From contig NZ_JAAMPF010000012.1 of the NCBI RefSeq assembly GCF_011074795.1, positions 124,001-188,000 on the forward strand: a stretch of DNA of 64,000 bases. The letters run 5' to 3'. Position 1 is the first letter of the stretch, and every line of letters starts with the position of its first letter. The position numbers were made by a program, and so were the translations under genes. The notes under the pieces were generated by a model, which was not told the DNA's origin, made no database searches, and saw nothing but the letters and a program-made list of their open reading frames with translations. This DNA is from Marinobacter salicampi (GTDB taxonomy: Bacteria; Pseudomonadota; Gammaproteobacteria; Pseudomonadales; Oleiphilaceae). Shown here in pieces: positions 54,611-63,660 of this stretch.

Positions 54611-55591
54611 TCAGTCAGAAACCTTGAGTACAATCTTGCCCTTGGCCCGGCGTTGGCTCAAAGCATTCAGAGCAGCGGCGTAGTCTTCAAACTTGAATAC
54701 TTCGCTAATCCTGGGTTTGATCTTGCCGTCTTTGTAGAGCTTGAACAGGTCCATCATGTTCTGGGCACTGACGTCCGTCTCTTTCTGGGTGAAGGCCCCC
54801 CAGAACACACCCACCACGGAACAGCCTTTCAGCAGCGTGAGGTTCGCGGGAATTTTTGGGATATCGCCGGCGGCAAAGCCGATGATCAGATGTCGGCCGT
54901 TCCATGCCATGGCCCGCAGGGCCTGCTCAGTGAAATCGCCGCCCACCGGATCGTAGATCACATCAACACCACGGTTCTTGGTCAGCTTCTTGATGGTGTC
55001 TTTCAGAGGCTCTTCGGTGTAGTTGATCACTTCGTCCGCACCGGCTTCCTTGGCAACCGCAAGTTTATCAGCGCTGCTGGCCGCGGCGATCACATGAGCG
55101 CCCATGGCCTTGCCCAACTCCACCGTTGCCAGGCCCACCCCACCACTGGCGCCCAGAACCAGAAGGGTCTCGCCAGGCTGAATATTGGCTCGCTGCTTGA
55201 GGGCGTGATAGGAGGTGCCGTATACCATGGTGAAGGCGGCGGCCTCCTCGTCACTCATGCCCTCGGGCACGGGCAGAACATTGGTTTCCGCAATCACCAC
55301 CTCTTCGGCAAAAGCACCGTAACCGGTAAGCCCCATAACCCGGTCGCCTACCTTGAACCGGGTTACCTTGTCACCGACCTCAATCACTTCGCCTGCCATC
55401 TCACCACCCGGGGAAAACGGCATGGTCGGCTTGAGCTGGTACTTGCCCTGGATAATCAGGGTATCTGGAAAGTTGAGACCGGCCGCCTTGACCCGCACCT
55501 TGACACCGGTGCCCTTGGCGTGGGGGCTTTTGGTTTCTTCCATTACCAGTGATTCAGCAGGGCCGTATTCCTTGCAAAGGATTGCTTTCAT
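54611..55591 (-). CDS. Zinc-free quinone oxidoreductase (QOR/MDR family)
   Basis: NADPH-dependent quinone or enoyl reductase. The ATG at 55591 (GGAG 7 nt upstream) gives 326 residues starting MKAILCKEYGP; the longer frame upstream is not conserved. The GroES-like half includes GLNFPDTLIIQGKYQ and FSPGGEMAGEV, the Rossmann half LVLGASGGVGLATVELGKAMGA and IYDPVGGDFTEQALR. There is no structural-zinc Cys cluster, as expected. Close eukaryotic-type relatives are annotated as QORL2-like. Substrate is unknown. Confidence 0.9.
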   Translation of the reverse strand: MKAILCKEYGPAESLVMEETKSPHAKGTGVKVRVKAAGLNFPDTLIIQGKYQLKPTMPFSPGGEMAGEVIEVGDKVTRFKVGDRVMGLTGYGAFAEEVVIAETNVLPVPEGMSDEEAAAFTMVYGTSYHALKQRANIQPGETLLVLGASGGVGLATVELGKAMGAHVIAAASSADKLAVAKEAGADEVINYTEEPLKDTIKKLTKNRGVDVIYDPVGGDFTEQALRAMAWNGRHLIIGFAAGDIPKIPANLTLLKGCSVVGVFWGAFTQKETDVSAQNMMDLFKLYKDGKIKPRISEVFKFEDYAAALNALSQRRAKGKIVLKVSD

Positions 55592-56035
55592 GGTCTCACT
55601 CCGAAGGTTGACAGGAACGCCCTTGGGCGACATAACGAACAACCTAAACCCAGACCTGATATGAATCAAATAAACAGATCTTATGAAAGCGCATTAGCTC
55701 GGCTGATCCGCCAAATGTGCTCGAAAGTTGAAGCTTCAGCTACGAAACACTCTGCACCCGGGTCTGCGGTGGAGGATGTTTCAGTGGCACCCCTTCGGGA
55801 TGCTCGAAAGCTGAAGCTTCCGCTACGAGACCCGCCATGCCTGGGTCTGCGGTGGTGGATGGGTAATTGTAGCGGAAGCTTCAGCTTTCGTGGAGCCGCC
55901 AGGCTCCTGGCGTGTGACTGTCGATCTCATGGACAGCCTTTGCTTCGTGAAGGTCTTCTTAAGGATGCTTCACCCCTGCGATTCCGTTATTCTGCGCCCG
56001 TCTCGTTACACCAACCCGCTGGCGCTCCGAAAACC
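55592..56035. other. 444-nt gap holding REP-like repeats
   Basis: No gene is supported; the frame that is open on the plus strand here has no family character until 56036. It contains two direct and one inverted copy of a REP-like element (listed separately) plus the promoters of the oxidoreductase and the TRIC-like gene. Confidence 0.7.
55718..55890. repeat. REP-like element: two direct copies and one inverted copy
   Basis: Cores at 55722-55743 and 55805-55826 (minus orientation) and 55869-55890 (plus orientation). Read outward each starts GTAGC and forms a short hairpin with arms like CGGAAGC and GCTTTCG around TTCA. The GTAG head plus imperfect hairpin is the mark of REP sequences mobilised by RAYT transposases. 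The two direct copies are followed by GGGTCTGCGGTGGnGGATG, so the repeating unit is about 60 bp with an 83-bp period; the inverted pair makes a BIME/REPIN-like unit. Confidence 0.8.
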
Positions 56036-56656
56036 ATGTTCGACATCATCTACAGTCTTGAAATGATCGGCGTCGTCGCCTTTGCCATATCCGGAATGAT
56101 CGCTGCGCGTTCAAAGAATATGGACCCTGTGGGGGTGTTCACCATTGCCTTTGTCACTGCCCTGGGCGGCGGCACCCTCCGTGACCTGATCATGGACAAC
56201 CATCCCCTGTACTGGATAAAGCATGAATCGCAGCCGATCCTGATTCTCGGCATGGCGATCATCTTCAGTTACTGGCACCGGATGAGTCAGATCAAGGAAT
56301 CCCGCATTGTGCTGCCAGATGCCATCGGCCTTGGCATATTTACCATTCTCGGTGCCCAGCTGGCACTGGATCTGGGCCATTCCTGGTTTATCGCCTCCCT
56401 GCTCGGGGTCATGACGGGCACGTTCGGGGGTGCCTTGCGGGATACTCTTTGCAATGAGGTGCCGTTCATTTTCCGTAAAGATCAGATTTATGCTTCTATA
56501 TCGTTCGCCGGATGCTGGCTCTATTTCATCTGCCAGTGGCTATTGGCCAGCGAAACCCTGGCCCTCACCATTGGCCTGCTATTCATTGTGATCGTACGGC
56601 TGTTGGCTGTTCGCTTTGACATCCGCCTCCAGCGGGACCCACACCCAAGGGCATGA
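56036..56656 (+). CDS. TRIC-type (UPF0126) membrane protein
   Basis: A 206-residue inner-membrane protein of seven helices, made from two three-helix repeats. Each repeat has the glycine-rich GGGTLRDL / GGALRDTL motif at an equivalent place (GGGTLRDLIM near 42 and FGGALRDTLC near 127), typical of the family related to trimeric intracellular cation channels. The ATG at 56036 begins MFDIIYSLEMIGVVAFAISG, where homology should start; its ribosome site is poor. Ion specificity is unknown. YicG of E. coli is the related type. Confidence 0.85.
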   Translation: MFDIIYSLEMIGVVAFAISGMIAARSKNMDPVGVFTIAFVTALGGGTLRDLIMDNHPLYWIKHESQPILILGMAIIFSYWHRMSQIKESRIVLPDAIGLGIFTILGAQLALDLGHSWFIASLLGVMTGTFGGALRDTLCNEVPFIFRKDQIYASISFAGCWLYFICQWLLASETLALTIGLLFIVIVRLLAVRFDIRLQRDPHPRA

Positions 56657-56801
56657 CTGTCAACAAACTGTCAGGTAACCATGAGTCCGCTTTCATCACT
56701 TGGCCTTGTGCCTGCCAGCCGGTAACATTACGCACTTCCTGACCGGGTCGCTGCCCGTCACTCACACTCCTGTTCTGTACTCTGCGAGGCACGCTCCCGT
56801 C

Positions 56802-58100
56802 ATGCTTGAACGTCTTTTCCAGCTCCAGGCTCATGGCACCACTGTTCGCAAGGAAATTATCGCGGGCATAACCACCTTCCTGACCATGGCTTACATCATC
56901 GTGGTCAACCCCAGCCTCCTGTCCAGTACCGGCATGGACTTCGGTGCCGTGTTCGTGGCCACCTGCCTGGCGGCGGTCATCGGCACCCTGATCATGGGCC
57001 TTTGGGCCAACTACCCCATTGCTCTGGCCCCCGGCATGGGTCTGAATGCGTTCTTCTCGTTTACGGTCGTCGGCAGTATGGGCTACACCTGGCAGGTGGC
57101 GCTGGGGGCGGTTTTCATTTCCGGCCTCCTGTTCTTCCTGCTCAGCATCTTCAAGGTACGTGAGTGGATCATCAACAGCATTCCTCTGTCCCTGCGATTC
57201 GGCATCTCCGCCGGCATCGGCTTCTTCCTGGCGCTGATAGCCCTGACCAATGCCGGCATCGTGGTGGATCATCCGGCCACCCTGGTCGGCCTTGGCGATA
57301 TCAAGGCTCCTGAAGCCCTGCTTTTTTTCGGTGGCTTCATGCTGATCTGCGCCCTGTCTTTCCGGCGTATAACCGGTGCTGTGATGATTGGAATCATCGC
57401 GGTGACCCTGGCGGCACTGGCCCTGGGCCTGATTCAGTACGACGGCTTTTTCTCTGCGCCGCCAAGCCTGGCCCCCACCTTCATGGAACTGGATATTGCT
57501 GGGGCATTTAATGTCGGCATGATCAGCGTTATTTTCGCGTTTCTGTTCGTTGATCTATTTGACACTTCCGGCACGCTGATCGGCGCTGCCCAACGCGGCG
57601 GCCTGTTGGACAAGGATGGCAAGCTGCCACGGCTGGGCCGGGCCTTGATGTCGGATTCGGTGGCCACCATGTCCGGCGCGACCCTGGGCACCTCCACCAC
57701 CACCAGCTATATAGAATCTACGGCAGGCATTTCAGCCGGTGGCCGTACCGGCCTGACAGCAGTGGTGGTTGCGGCCCTGTTCCTTGGCTGCCTTCTGCTA
57801 GCCCCCATTGCCAGCATCATACCGGCCTACGCCACAGCGCCTGCCCTGCTCTACGTTGCCGTGCTGATGACCAGTGGCCTCAAGCTCATTGACTGGGAGG
57901 ACATGACAGAGGCTGCGCCGGCCGTGGTCACTGCCCTGATGATGCCGTTGACGTTTTCCATAGCCAACGGCATCGCACTCGGCTTCATAACTTATGCCGT
58001 TCTCAAGGCCCTGAGTGGCCGCTGGTCCCAGCTCAATGTCAGCGTGGTATTGATTGCGGTTATCTTTATTCTCAAATTCATTTTCCTGGATGCAGGTTAA
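56802..58100 (+). CDS. Adenine/hypoxanthine-type purine permease (NCS2, AzgA branch)
   Basis: A 432-residue proton symporter with 12-14 helices. The start at 56802 gives MLERLFQLQAHGTTVRKEIIAG, and the AzgA signatures are TFLTMAYIIVVNPSLL, PIALAPGMGLNAFFSF, FVDLFDTSGTLIGAAQRGG and SGATLGTSTTTSYIESTAGISAGGRTGL. apt lies 15 nt downstream, which suggests uptake of adenine for immediate salvage. GC-rich sequence upstream contains no recognisable purine riboswitch. Confidence 0.9.
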   Translation: MLERLFQLQAHGTTVRKEIIAGITTFLTMAYIIVVNPSLLSSTGMDFGAVFVATCLAAVIGTLIMGLWANYPIALAPGMGLNAFFSFTVVGSMGYTWQVALGAVFISGLLFFLLSIFKVREWIINSIPLSLRFGISAGIGFFLALIALTNAGIVVDHPATLVGLGDIKAPEALLFFGGFMLICALSFRRITGAVMIGIIAVTLAALALGLIQYDGFFSAPPSLAPTFMELDIAGAFNVGMISVIFAFLFVDLFDTSGTLIGAAQRGGLLDKDGKLPRLGRALMSDSVATMSGATLGTSTTTSYIESTAGISAGGRTGLTAVVVAALFLGCLLLAPIASIIPAYATAPALLYVAVLMTSGLKLIDWEDMTEAAPAVVTALMMPLTFSIANGIALGFITYAVLKALSGRWSQLNVSVVLIAVIFILKFIFLDAG

Positions 58101-58115
58101 GGTCACGGACTCGCT

Positions 58116-58658
58116 ATGGACTACTTTGCCAATACCATCAAGAACGCCATCAGAACGGTTCCCGACTGGCCCAAGCCAGGAGTCCAGTTCCGTGACATCA
58201 CCACCGTGTTGCAGGACCGTACCAGTTTCCGCAAACTGATTGATGCCTTTGTACACCGGTATCACGCCACCGACATCGATGCGGTGGCCGCAGTGGACGC
58301 CCGGGGCTTCATTATCGGTTCCGCCCTGGCCTACGAACTGAACGCGGGCCTGGTACTGGTGCGCAAGAAGGGCAAGCTGCCTTTCGACACTCTGGTGGAA
58401 GACTATGAGCTTGAATACGGTACCGCCTCGGTGGAGCTCCACAAGGATGCCTTCAAGCCCGGCGACCGGGTGGTGCTGGTGGATGACCTGATCGCCACCG
58501 GTGGCACCATGCTTGCGGCTTCGAGGCTCATCCGTCGTATTGGCGCTGAAATAGTTGAAGTGGCAGCGATGATCGACCTGCCTGACCTTGGGGGCTCGGA
58601 AAAGCTCCGGGCAGAAGACCTCAAGGTCTATACTGTGTGTTCATTTGAAGGCGACTGA
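58116..58658 (+). CDS. apt: Adenine phosphoribosyltransferase
   Basis: Converts adenine plus PRPP to AMP. The 180 residues open [32 protein letters not shown], the Apt pattern, followed by [25 protein letters not shown], and the PRPP loop [13 protein letters not shown]. It is co-transcribed with the upstream purine permease (15-nt gap) and followed 12 nt later by the FAH-family gene. Confidence 0.97.
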   Translation: MDYFANTIKNAIRTVPDWPKPGVQFRDITTVLQDRTSFRKLIDAFVHRYHATDIDAVAAVDARGFIIGSALAYELNAGLVLVRKKGKLPFDTLVEDYELEYGTASVELHKDAFKPGDRVVLVDDLIATGGTMLAASRLIRRIGAEIVEVAAMIDLPDLGGSEKLRAEDLKVYTVCSFEGD

Positions 58659-58670
58659 CGAGGCAAGACC

Positions 58671-59333
58671 ATGAATGACTACGCCCACCACTGGCAAGAC
58701 GGCACACCGATTCACCTTGGCCTGGGCAAGATTGTCTGTATTGGTCGAAACTATGCCGAACACGCTGCCGAACTGAACAATTCTGTTCCTGATACGCCGC
58801 TGCTGTTCATGAAGCCTTCCACCTCGGCGGTGCATCTGACGCGCCCGGTGGAGATTCCCAAGGACCGGGGTGAGGTCCATTTCGAAACCGAGCTGGCTGT
58901 TCTGATTGGCCGCCCGTTAACCGCCGCTTCAAACGAAGAAGCCCGCCAGGCTATCCTCGGCTTCGGCCTTGCACTGGATCTGACCCTGAGAGATGTCCAG
59001 ACCCAGTTAAAGGAAAAAGGCCAGCCCTGGGAGCGCGCCAAGGCCTTCGACGGTGCCTGTCCCCTGTCTCCCTTCGTCGCTGCCGAGAAACTGCCGCAAC
59101 CACACCTGGGTTTCAGCCTGGATATAGACGGAGAACGTCGCCAGACCGGCGATACCTCGGTACTGTTGAATCCAGTGGTCCCTTTGTTATCGTACATAAG
59201 TCATCAGTTCACCCTGCTGCCAGGGGATGTGGTCCTGACCGGAACACCCAAGGGCGTCGGTCCACTCCAGCCCGGGCAGATCCTCAGGCTGCAACTGGAA
59301 GATGCTCTGACCATAGAAACAAGGGTGATCTGA
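58671..59333 (+). CDS. Fumarylacetoacetate hydrolase family protein (FAHD1/YcgM-like)
   Basis: A 220-residue metal-dependent hydrolase or decarboxylase acting on small keto acids (acylpyruvase/oxaloacetate decarboxylase type). Family landmarks are KIVCIGRNYAEHAAEL, PLLFMKPSTSAV, metal-binding EVHFETELAVLIG, GFGLALDLTLRD, and the C-terminal GDVVLTGTPKGVGPL. Its position after apt is close enough for one transcript, but no shared pathway is obvious. Precise substrate unknown. Confidence 0.92.
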   Translation: MNDYAHHWQDGTPIHLGLGKIVCIGRNYAEHAAELNNSVPDTPLLFMKPSTSAVHLTRPVEIPKDRGEVHFETELAVLIGRPLTAASNEEARQAILGFGLALDLTLRDVQTQLKEKGQPWERAKAFDGACPLSPFVAAEKLPQPHLGFSLDIDGERRQTGDTSVLLNPVVPLLSYISHQFTLLPGDVVLTGTPKGVGPLQPGQILRLQLEDALTIETRVI

Positions 59334-59386
59334 GCAGGCTGTTTCTGATACCCCCTTTTTTTCTGGCGATGGAACCTAATTAGCTC

Positions 59387-60724
59387 ATGGCGAAAAAACC
59401 GGTAACCAGCCGTAGCGGACGCTTCTTCAAACTGGCGGGCATGACAGCCTCGGTCGCCGGTCAGTACGCAGGTCAGCGGGCAAGACGATTCATGGGCCGG
59501 GAAGAAAGCGAGGAAACTCGGAGTGAGCAGTATTCCCGCATGGCCGACCAGCTGGTTGATACTCTGGGGGAGCTCAAGGGTGCGGTCATGAAGGTGGGTC
59601 AGATTGCCTCTCAGACCCAGGACTTTCTGCCCAAGGAATTTTCCAACGCCCTGCAGAAGCTCCAGAAAGAAGCGCCCCCGATGCCGTTCGAGATCATCCT
59701 CCAACAGGTGGAGTCCGAACTTGGCAAACCGGTCGGTGAGCTGTTCGAGCATCTGGACGCAACCCCTTATGCGGCGGCCTCCATCGGCCAGGTTCATCGC
59801 GCCCGTCTGCACGGCGGCAAAGAAGTCATCGTCAAGGTGCAGTACCCGGGCGTGGACGATTCCTGCGACTCGGATCTCAAGCAGCTGCGGATGGCGCTCA
59901 GGCTGGGCGGACTGCTCAAGATGCCGAAGGAGAGCGTCGACCAGTTATTCGCCGAGATCCGGATCCGCCTGAAGGAAGAGCTCGATTACGAGAACGAAGC
60001 CGTTAATCTGGCGGCGTTCCAGCAGTTTCACCGGGAAGACCACTGGATAAAGATTCCCACAGTCATCGCCAGTCACTCTGCCCGCCGGGTGCTTACCATG
60101 GAACTGGTGGAGGGCGACCACATCAGTGAAGTGACCCCTGAGCGCTATAACCAGGACACCATCAATACCATCGGCCATCGGATTTTTACCATGATGGCTG
60201 ACGAGCTCTTCCGCCACCACTGTATCCATGGGGACCCCCATGCGGGGAACTTTGCCTTCCGGCCCGACGGCACCATCGTGCTCTACGATTTTGGCTGCGT
60301 GAAAAAGCTCAAGCCGGCTATCGTCGACGCCTACCGGATGGCCTTGATCTCGGCCCTGGATGAGGATTATGCAGGCCTGGATCAGCATCTGATTGCTCTT
60401 GGGGCCCGGGTTGAATCCCAGCCGGCTGTGGACGAGGCCTACTACGCCATGTGGCGGGACATTCTGATCAAGCCTTTCCGCGGCGACAGTCCCTACGACT
60501 TTGCCCAGTCTGATATCCACAAGGACGTGGCAGCCAAGACCACCACCGTGTTCAAGTACCTGGATTACTTCAAGCCGCCAGTGGAAAGCATTTTCATTGA
60601 CCGCATGATCGCCGGACATTACTGGATGATGAAACGCCTGGGCGTTCAGGCCGCCTTTCGGGGAGAGCTGGAACAGTACCTGAGGCCCGAACGTGAGCCA
60701 GCCGGGGCAGACCCACTCAGCTGA
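59387..60724 (+). CDS. ABC1/ADCK-family kinase-like protein
   Basis: A 445-residue member of the UbiB/COQ8 family of atypical kinases. It has the KxGQ motif (MKVGQIASQTQDFLP), the Ala-rich loop YAAASIGQVHRA in place of the glycine loop, the invariant Lys in VIVKVQYPG, HCIHGDPHAGNF and YDFG. It lacks the paired C-terminal membrane helices of ubiquinone-biosynthesis UbiB and is not in a ubi operon, so it is probably a second ADCK-type paralogue. Its biological role is not known. Confidence 0.9.
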   Translation: MAKKPVTSRSGRFFKLAGMTASVAGQYAGQRARRFMGREESEETRSEQYSRMADQLVDTLGELKGAVMKVGQIASQTQDFLPKEFSNALQKLQKEAPPMPFEIILQQVESELGKPVGELFEHLDATPYAAASIGQVHRARLHGGKEVIVKVQYPGVDDSCDSDLKQLRMALRLGGLLKMPKESVDQLFAEIRIRLKEELDYENEAVNLAAFQQFHREDHWIKIPTVIASHSARRVLTMELVEGDHISEVTPERYNQDTINTIGHRIFTMMADELFRHHCIHGDPHAGNFAFRPDGTIVLYDFGCVKKLKPAIVDAYRMALISALDEDYAGLDQHLIALGARVESQPAVDEAYYAMWRDILIKPFRGDSPYDFAQSDIHKDVAAKTTTVFKYLDYFKPPVESIFIDRMIAGHYWMMKRLGVQAAFRGELEQYLRPEREPAGADPLS

Positions 60725-60725
60725 G

Positions 60726-61409
60726 TTACTGTCGCTGGAGTGCCTCTATCCACTCTGCAACACCCTCACAGGCACCCTTCCTGATCACCCGGGCCCGGGA
60801 AACAGAGGCAGGCTCGCCAGGGTCTATCACCGTGATCGGTACGTCAAAGTCAGCATAGTCGACCAGTCCGGCGGCCGGGTATACCTGCAACGAGGTGCCC
60901 ACGATCAGCAGCTGATCTGCGCTGGACACCACACTCGCTGCTGCCTCGATCATCGGCACTTCCTCCCCGAACCACACCACATGGGGGCGTAACTGACTGC
61001 CCAGCTCGCAGGTGGCGCCCATCTCGATAGGTTCAAAGCCAACGCTGTAGATGAGGTCGTCGCGCTTTGAACTTCGCGCCTTGGTCAGCTCCCCATGCAG
61101 ATGCACTACATTGGAGGAACCGGCGCGCTCATGCAGATCGTCCACATTCTGGGTCACAATGGTCACCCGGTAGTGCTCCTCCAGGCCAGCCAGCGCAAGG
61201 TGGGCAGCGTTTGGTCTGACATCCTTCAGTTGTGCCCTGCGCTCATTATAGAAGCGCAGCACCAGTTCCGGATTGCGCACAAACGCCTCAGGCGTCGCGA
61301 TATCGTAAACACTGTACTGTTCCCATAACCCTCCGGAATCCCGAAAGGTGGAGAGCCCGCTCTCAGCGCTGACACCGGCCCCCGTCAAAACGACAATATG
61401 GTCTTTCAT
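60726..61409 (-). CDS. cobB: SIR2-family NAD-dependent protein deacylase
   Basis: Sirtuin of 227 residues starting at the ATG at 61409 with AAGGA 7 nt upstream; 27 upstream codons are not conserved. It shows LTGAGVSAESGLSTFR, TQNVDDLHERAG, VHLHGELTKA, RPHVVWFGE and IVGTSLQVYPAAGLV. The YNER (YxxR) pattern marks class III sirtuins, which remove succinyl or malonyl groups. The structural zinc site is missing: between HGEL and RPHVVWFGE there is one Cys (ATCELG), whereas E. coli CobB has a Cys cluster there. Confidence 0.92.
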   Translation of the reverse strand: MKDHIVVLTGAGVSAESGLSTFRDSGGLWEQYSVYDIATPEAFVRNPELVLRFYNERRAQLKDVRPNAAHLALAGLEEHYRVTIVTQNVDDLHERAGSSNVVHLHGELTKARSSKRDDLIYSVGFEPIEMGATCELGSQLRPHVVWFGEEVPMIEAAASVVSSADQLLIVGTSLQVYPAAGLVDYADFDVPITVIDPGEPASVSRARVIRKGACEGVAEWIEALQRQ

Positions 61410-61452
61410 AGCAGAATCCTTGTCCTCCTGATCGCTGTACTCAAGCCCTGGT

Positions 61453-61959
61453 TCAGAACCAGGCGTTAACCGGGGGCCGGGCTCTCTCAATCCTCACACC
61501 CCGTTTCTCGAGGATGCCAAGCAGGGTCGCGGTATCCTCAATGTTCAGGAATGCCGCCAAGGACACGTCTGTATCCCGATGCATAAGAAACAGTTTGGGC
61601 GGCGTAAAGGGGTGACGGGCCAGCTTGACGTGAACCCGGGCATAACGAACCGGCAACGCCCACTCAGCCTCCTTGCGGTTGAGTCCTTTTTCCAGTCGCA
61701 GGGTATCGGCTGTGAGGGTGAGTATTTCCTGCTTGTGGCACTGGCGGGAGGTGTAATAGAACGCCCCCGCCAGGGCAGCCAGCTCGATTCCGGCAAACGG
61801 CAGCACAACCCAGGCTCCGGCCCAGATCATGCCAGCGACGATGGCTGCGCTAACAAGACACAGACCGAGCCATATGCGGACGTTGCCCTGCCAGCTGAGG
61901 GACCGGTTGGGGCTCAGTCGCAGGCGGATGCCCTCTTTCTGATCCAGGTACTCCACCAT
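61453..61959 (-). CDS. DUF2244 membrane protein
   Basis: A 168-residue protein with two adjacent helices (IWLGLCLVSAAIVAGMIWAG and VVLPFAGIELAALAGAFYY) and a soluble C-terminal half carrying TLTADTLRLEKGLN and FLNIEDTATLLGILEKRG. The pattern of a short N-terminus, hairpin and beta-rich tail fits DUF2244, often found near cytochrome oxidase genes but here next to cobB. Function unknown. Confidence 0.8.
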   Translation of the reverse strand: MVEYLDQKEGIRLRLSPNRSLSWQGNVRIWLGLCLVSAAIVAGMIWAGAWVVLPFAGIELAALAGAFYYTSRQCHKQEILTLTADTLRLEKGLNRKEAEWALPVRYARVHVKLARHPFTPPKLFLMHRDTDVSLAAFLNIEDTATLLGILEKRGVRIERARPPVNAWF

Positions 61960-62029
61960 GGTCTGGCTCCTTCCGAATGCGCCGGTTCTACCCCGTCCAG
62001 TTCGACGGAGAACCGGGCACGGCAGGGAA

Positions 62030-63421
62030 TCAGTCGAAAATCTTGCCGGGGTTGATTACCCGGTTGGGATCGAACACCTGCTTGATCGCCTTCATATAGG
62101 CAATTTCTTCCGGGCCCCGGGTGTAATGCAGATACTCTTTCTTGGTCATGCCCACACCATGTTCCGCTGAAACACTGCCGCGGTAGCGCTCTACAATCTC
62201 GAAAACCCAGCTATTGACCTGCTTGCACTTGCTGAAGAATTCCTCCTTTTCCATATTCTCAGGCTTGAGGATGTTCAGGTGCAGGTTGCCGTCGCCGATA
62301 TGACCAAACCAGATGATTTCAAAGTCGGGATAGTGCTCGGTCACCACGGCGTTGATTTCGTCAAGGAACGCCGGCACCTTTGACACGACCACCGACAGGT
62401 CATTCTTATACGGCGTACGTGGCGCGATGGACTCCGAAATTCGCTCGCGCAGTTGCCACAGGTTTCGTGCCTGGGTTTCGCTCTGGCTGATCACGCCATC
62501 CAACACCCAGCCATTCTCCACACACAGCTCGAAGAGCCCGAGTGCCTCCTCCATGATCTGGTCCGACACCGCCTCGAACTCCAGCAGGGCATAGTAAGGC
62601 GCCTCGGTTTCAAAGGGTGCCTGGACCTGGCCATGGGCAAGGACATGCTGCATTGCCTCGTGGGAGAAGAATTCGTAAGCCGTCAGGTCAACCTGCTTCT
62701 GGAAGGCCTGAAGTACGTCCATGGTATTGGACAACTGCCCCAGTCCCAGCACCAGTACGGTGAGGTTGTCCGGCTTGCGTGTCAGCTTCATGGTGGCTTC
62801 GGTGATGAACCCCAGGGTGCCTTCCGCGCCGATGAATAGGTGGCGCAGATCGTAGCCGGTGTTGTTCTTGGCCAGATCCTTGTTGAGTTCGAGGATATCG
62901 CCTTTGCCAGTGACAACTTTCAGACCCGCCACCCAGTCCCTGCTCATGCCGTAGCGTATAACCTTGATGCCACCGGCGTTAGTGGACAGATTTCCGCCCA
63001 GCTGGCTGGAGCCGGCCGAAGCAAAGTCCACCGGATAAAACAGCCCGTTTTCATCGGCGAAGTTCTGCAACTGCTCGGTAACAACGCCTGCCTGGCACAC
63101 CACGGTGCGGTCGCCGGTGCTGAAGTCGAGGATCTGGTTCATGTAATCGAACGCCACCACCACTTCCCCGTTAGCAGCGACCGCCCCCGCGCTCAGGCCA
63201 GTCCGGCCGCCGGAAGGCACCAAGGCAACCTGGTGTTCGTTGGCAAACCGTACCAGGGCCTGCACCTGCTCCGTGGACTTGGGGAACACGATGGCCTGGG
63301 GCCTGGGCGGGTATATCTTGGTCCAGTCCTTGCCATAGGTCTCCAGATCAGCGGGATCCGTCAATACTTTTCCATCGTCCACCAGGGTCTTCAGTGTGGC
63401 AATGATCTGCTCGGTGTTCAT
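62030..63421 (-). CDS. FAD-linked D-2-hydroxyglutarate dehydrogenase
   Basis: Oxidises D-2-hydroxyglutarate to 2-oxoglutarate and passes electrons toward the respiratory chain. The 463 residues have the PCMH-type FAD domain (ALVPSGGRTGLSAGAV, DFASAGSSQLGGNLSTNAGG) and the C-terminal domain with FGHIGDGNLHLN and SAEHGVGMTKKEYL. The frame is divergent from serA, as in Pseudomonas, where this enzyme removes the D-2-hydroxyglutarate formed by SerA and so drives serine synthesis. GlcD-type glycolate oxidase is the main alternative, but context favours D2HGDH. Confidence 0.9.
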   Translation of the reverse strand: MNTEQIIATLKTLVDDGKVLTDPADLETYGKDWTKIYPPRPQAIVFPKSTEQVQALVRFANEHQVALVPSGGRTGLSAGAVAANGEVVVAFDYMNQILDFSTGDRTVVCQAGVVTEQLQNFADENGLFYPVDFASAGSSQLGGNLSTNAGGIKVIRYGMSRDWVAGLKVVTGKGDILELNKDLAKNNTGYDLRHLFIGAEGTLGFITEATMKLTRKPDNLTVLVLGLGQLSNTMDVLQAFQKQVDLTAYEFFSHEAMQHVLAHGQVQAPFETEAPYYALLEFEAVSDQIMEEALGLFELCVENGWVLDGVISQSETQARNLWQLRERISESIAPRTPYKNDLSVVVSKVPAFLDEINAVVTEHYPDFEIIWFGHIGDGNLHLNILKPENMEKEEFFSKCKQVNSWVFEIVERYRGSVSAEHGVGMTKKEYLHYTRGPEEIAYMKAIKQVFDPNRVINPGKIFD

Positions 63422-63660
63422 GGGGCGTGTCCGCTCAAAAAGGTGGGGCTGTACACCAGCCTCCCGTGGATTCAGGTCATCTGGCGCGCTGTCAAACGTA
63501 ATGATTATGGTATCATACCGCCCCTGTTCTGTGAGCCTGCCAGCCTGGGTCCGTTATACCTTCTGTTAAACGGTCTGCCAGGGGATTATAAAGCCCGTTG
63601 TGGCGCCTCACAGCTCACCTCACTGTCATACGACGCGATGAAAGGTCTGGAAGCAAGCCC

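Noticed and set aside
54653..55552. 299-aa plus-strand ORF
   Set aside because: Antisense to the quinone oxidoreductase; no motif.
56657..56801. Purine riboswitch before the permease
   Set aside because: No conserved purine-aptamer core or paired loops could be found by eye.
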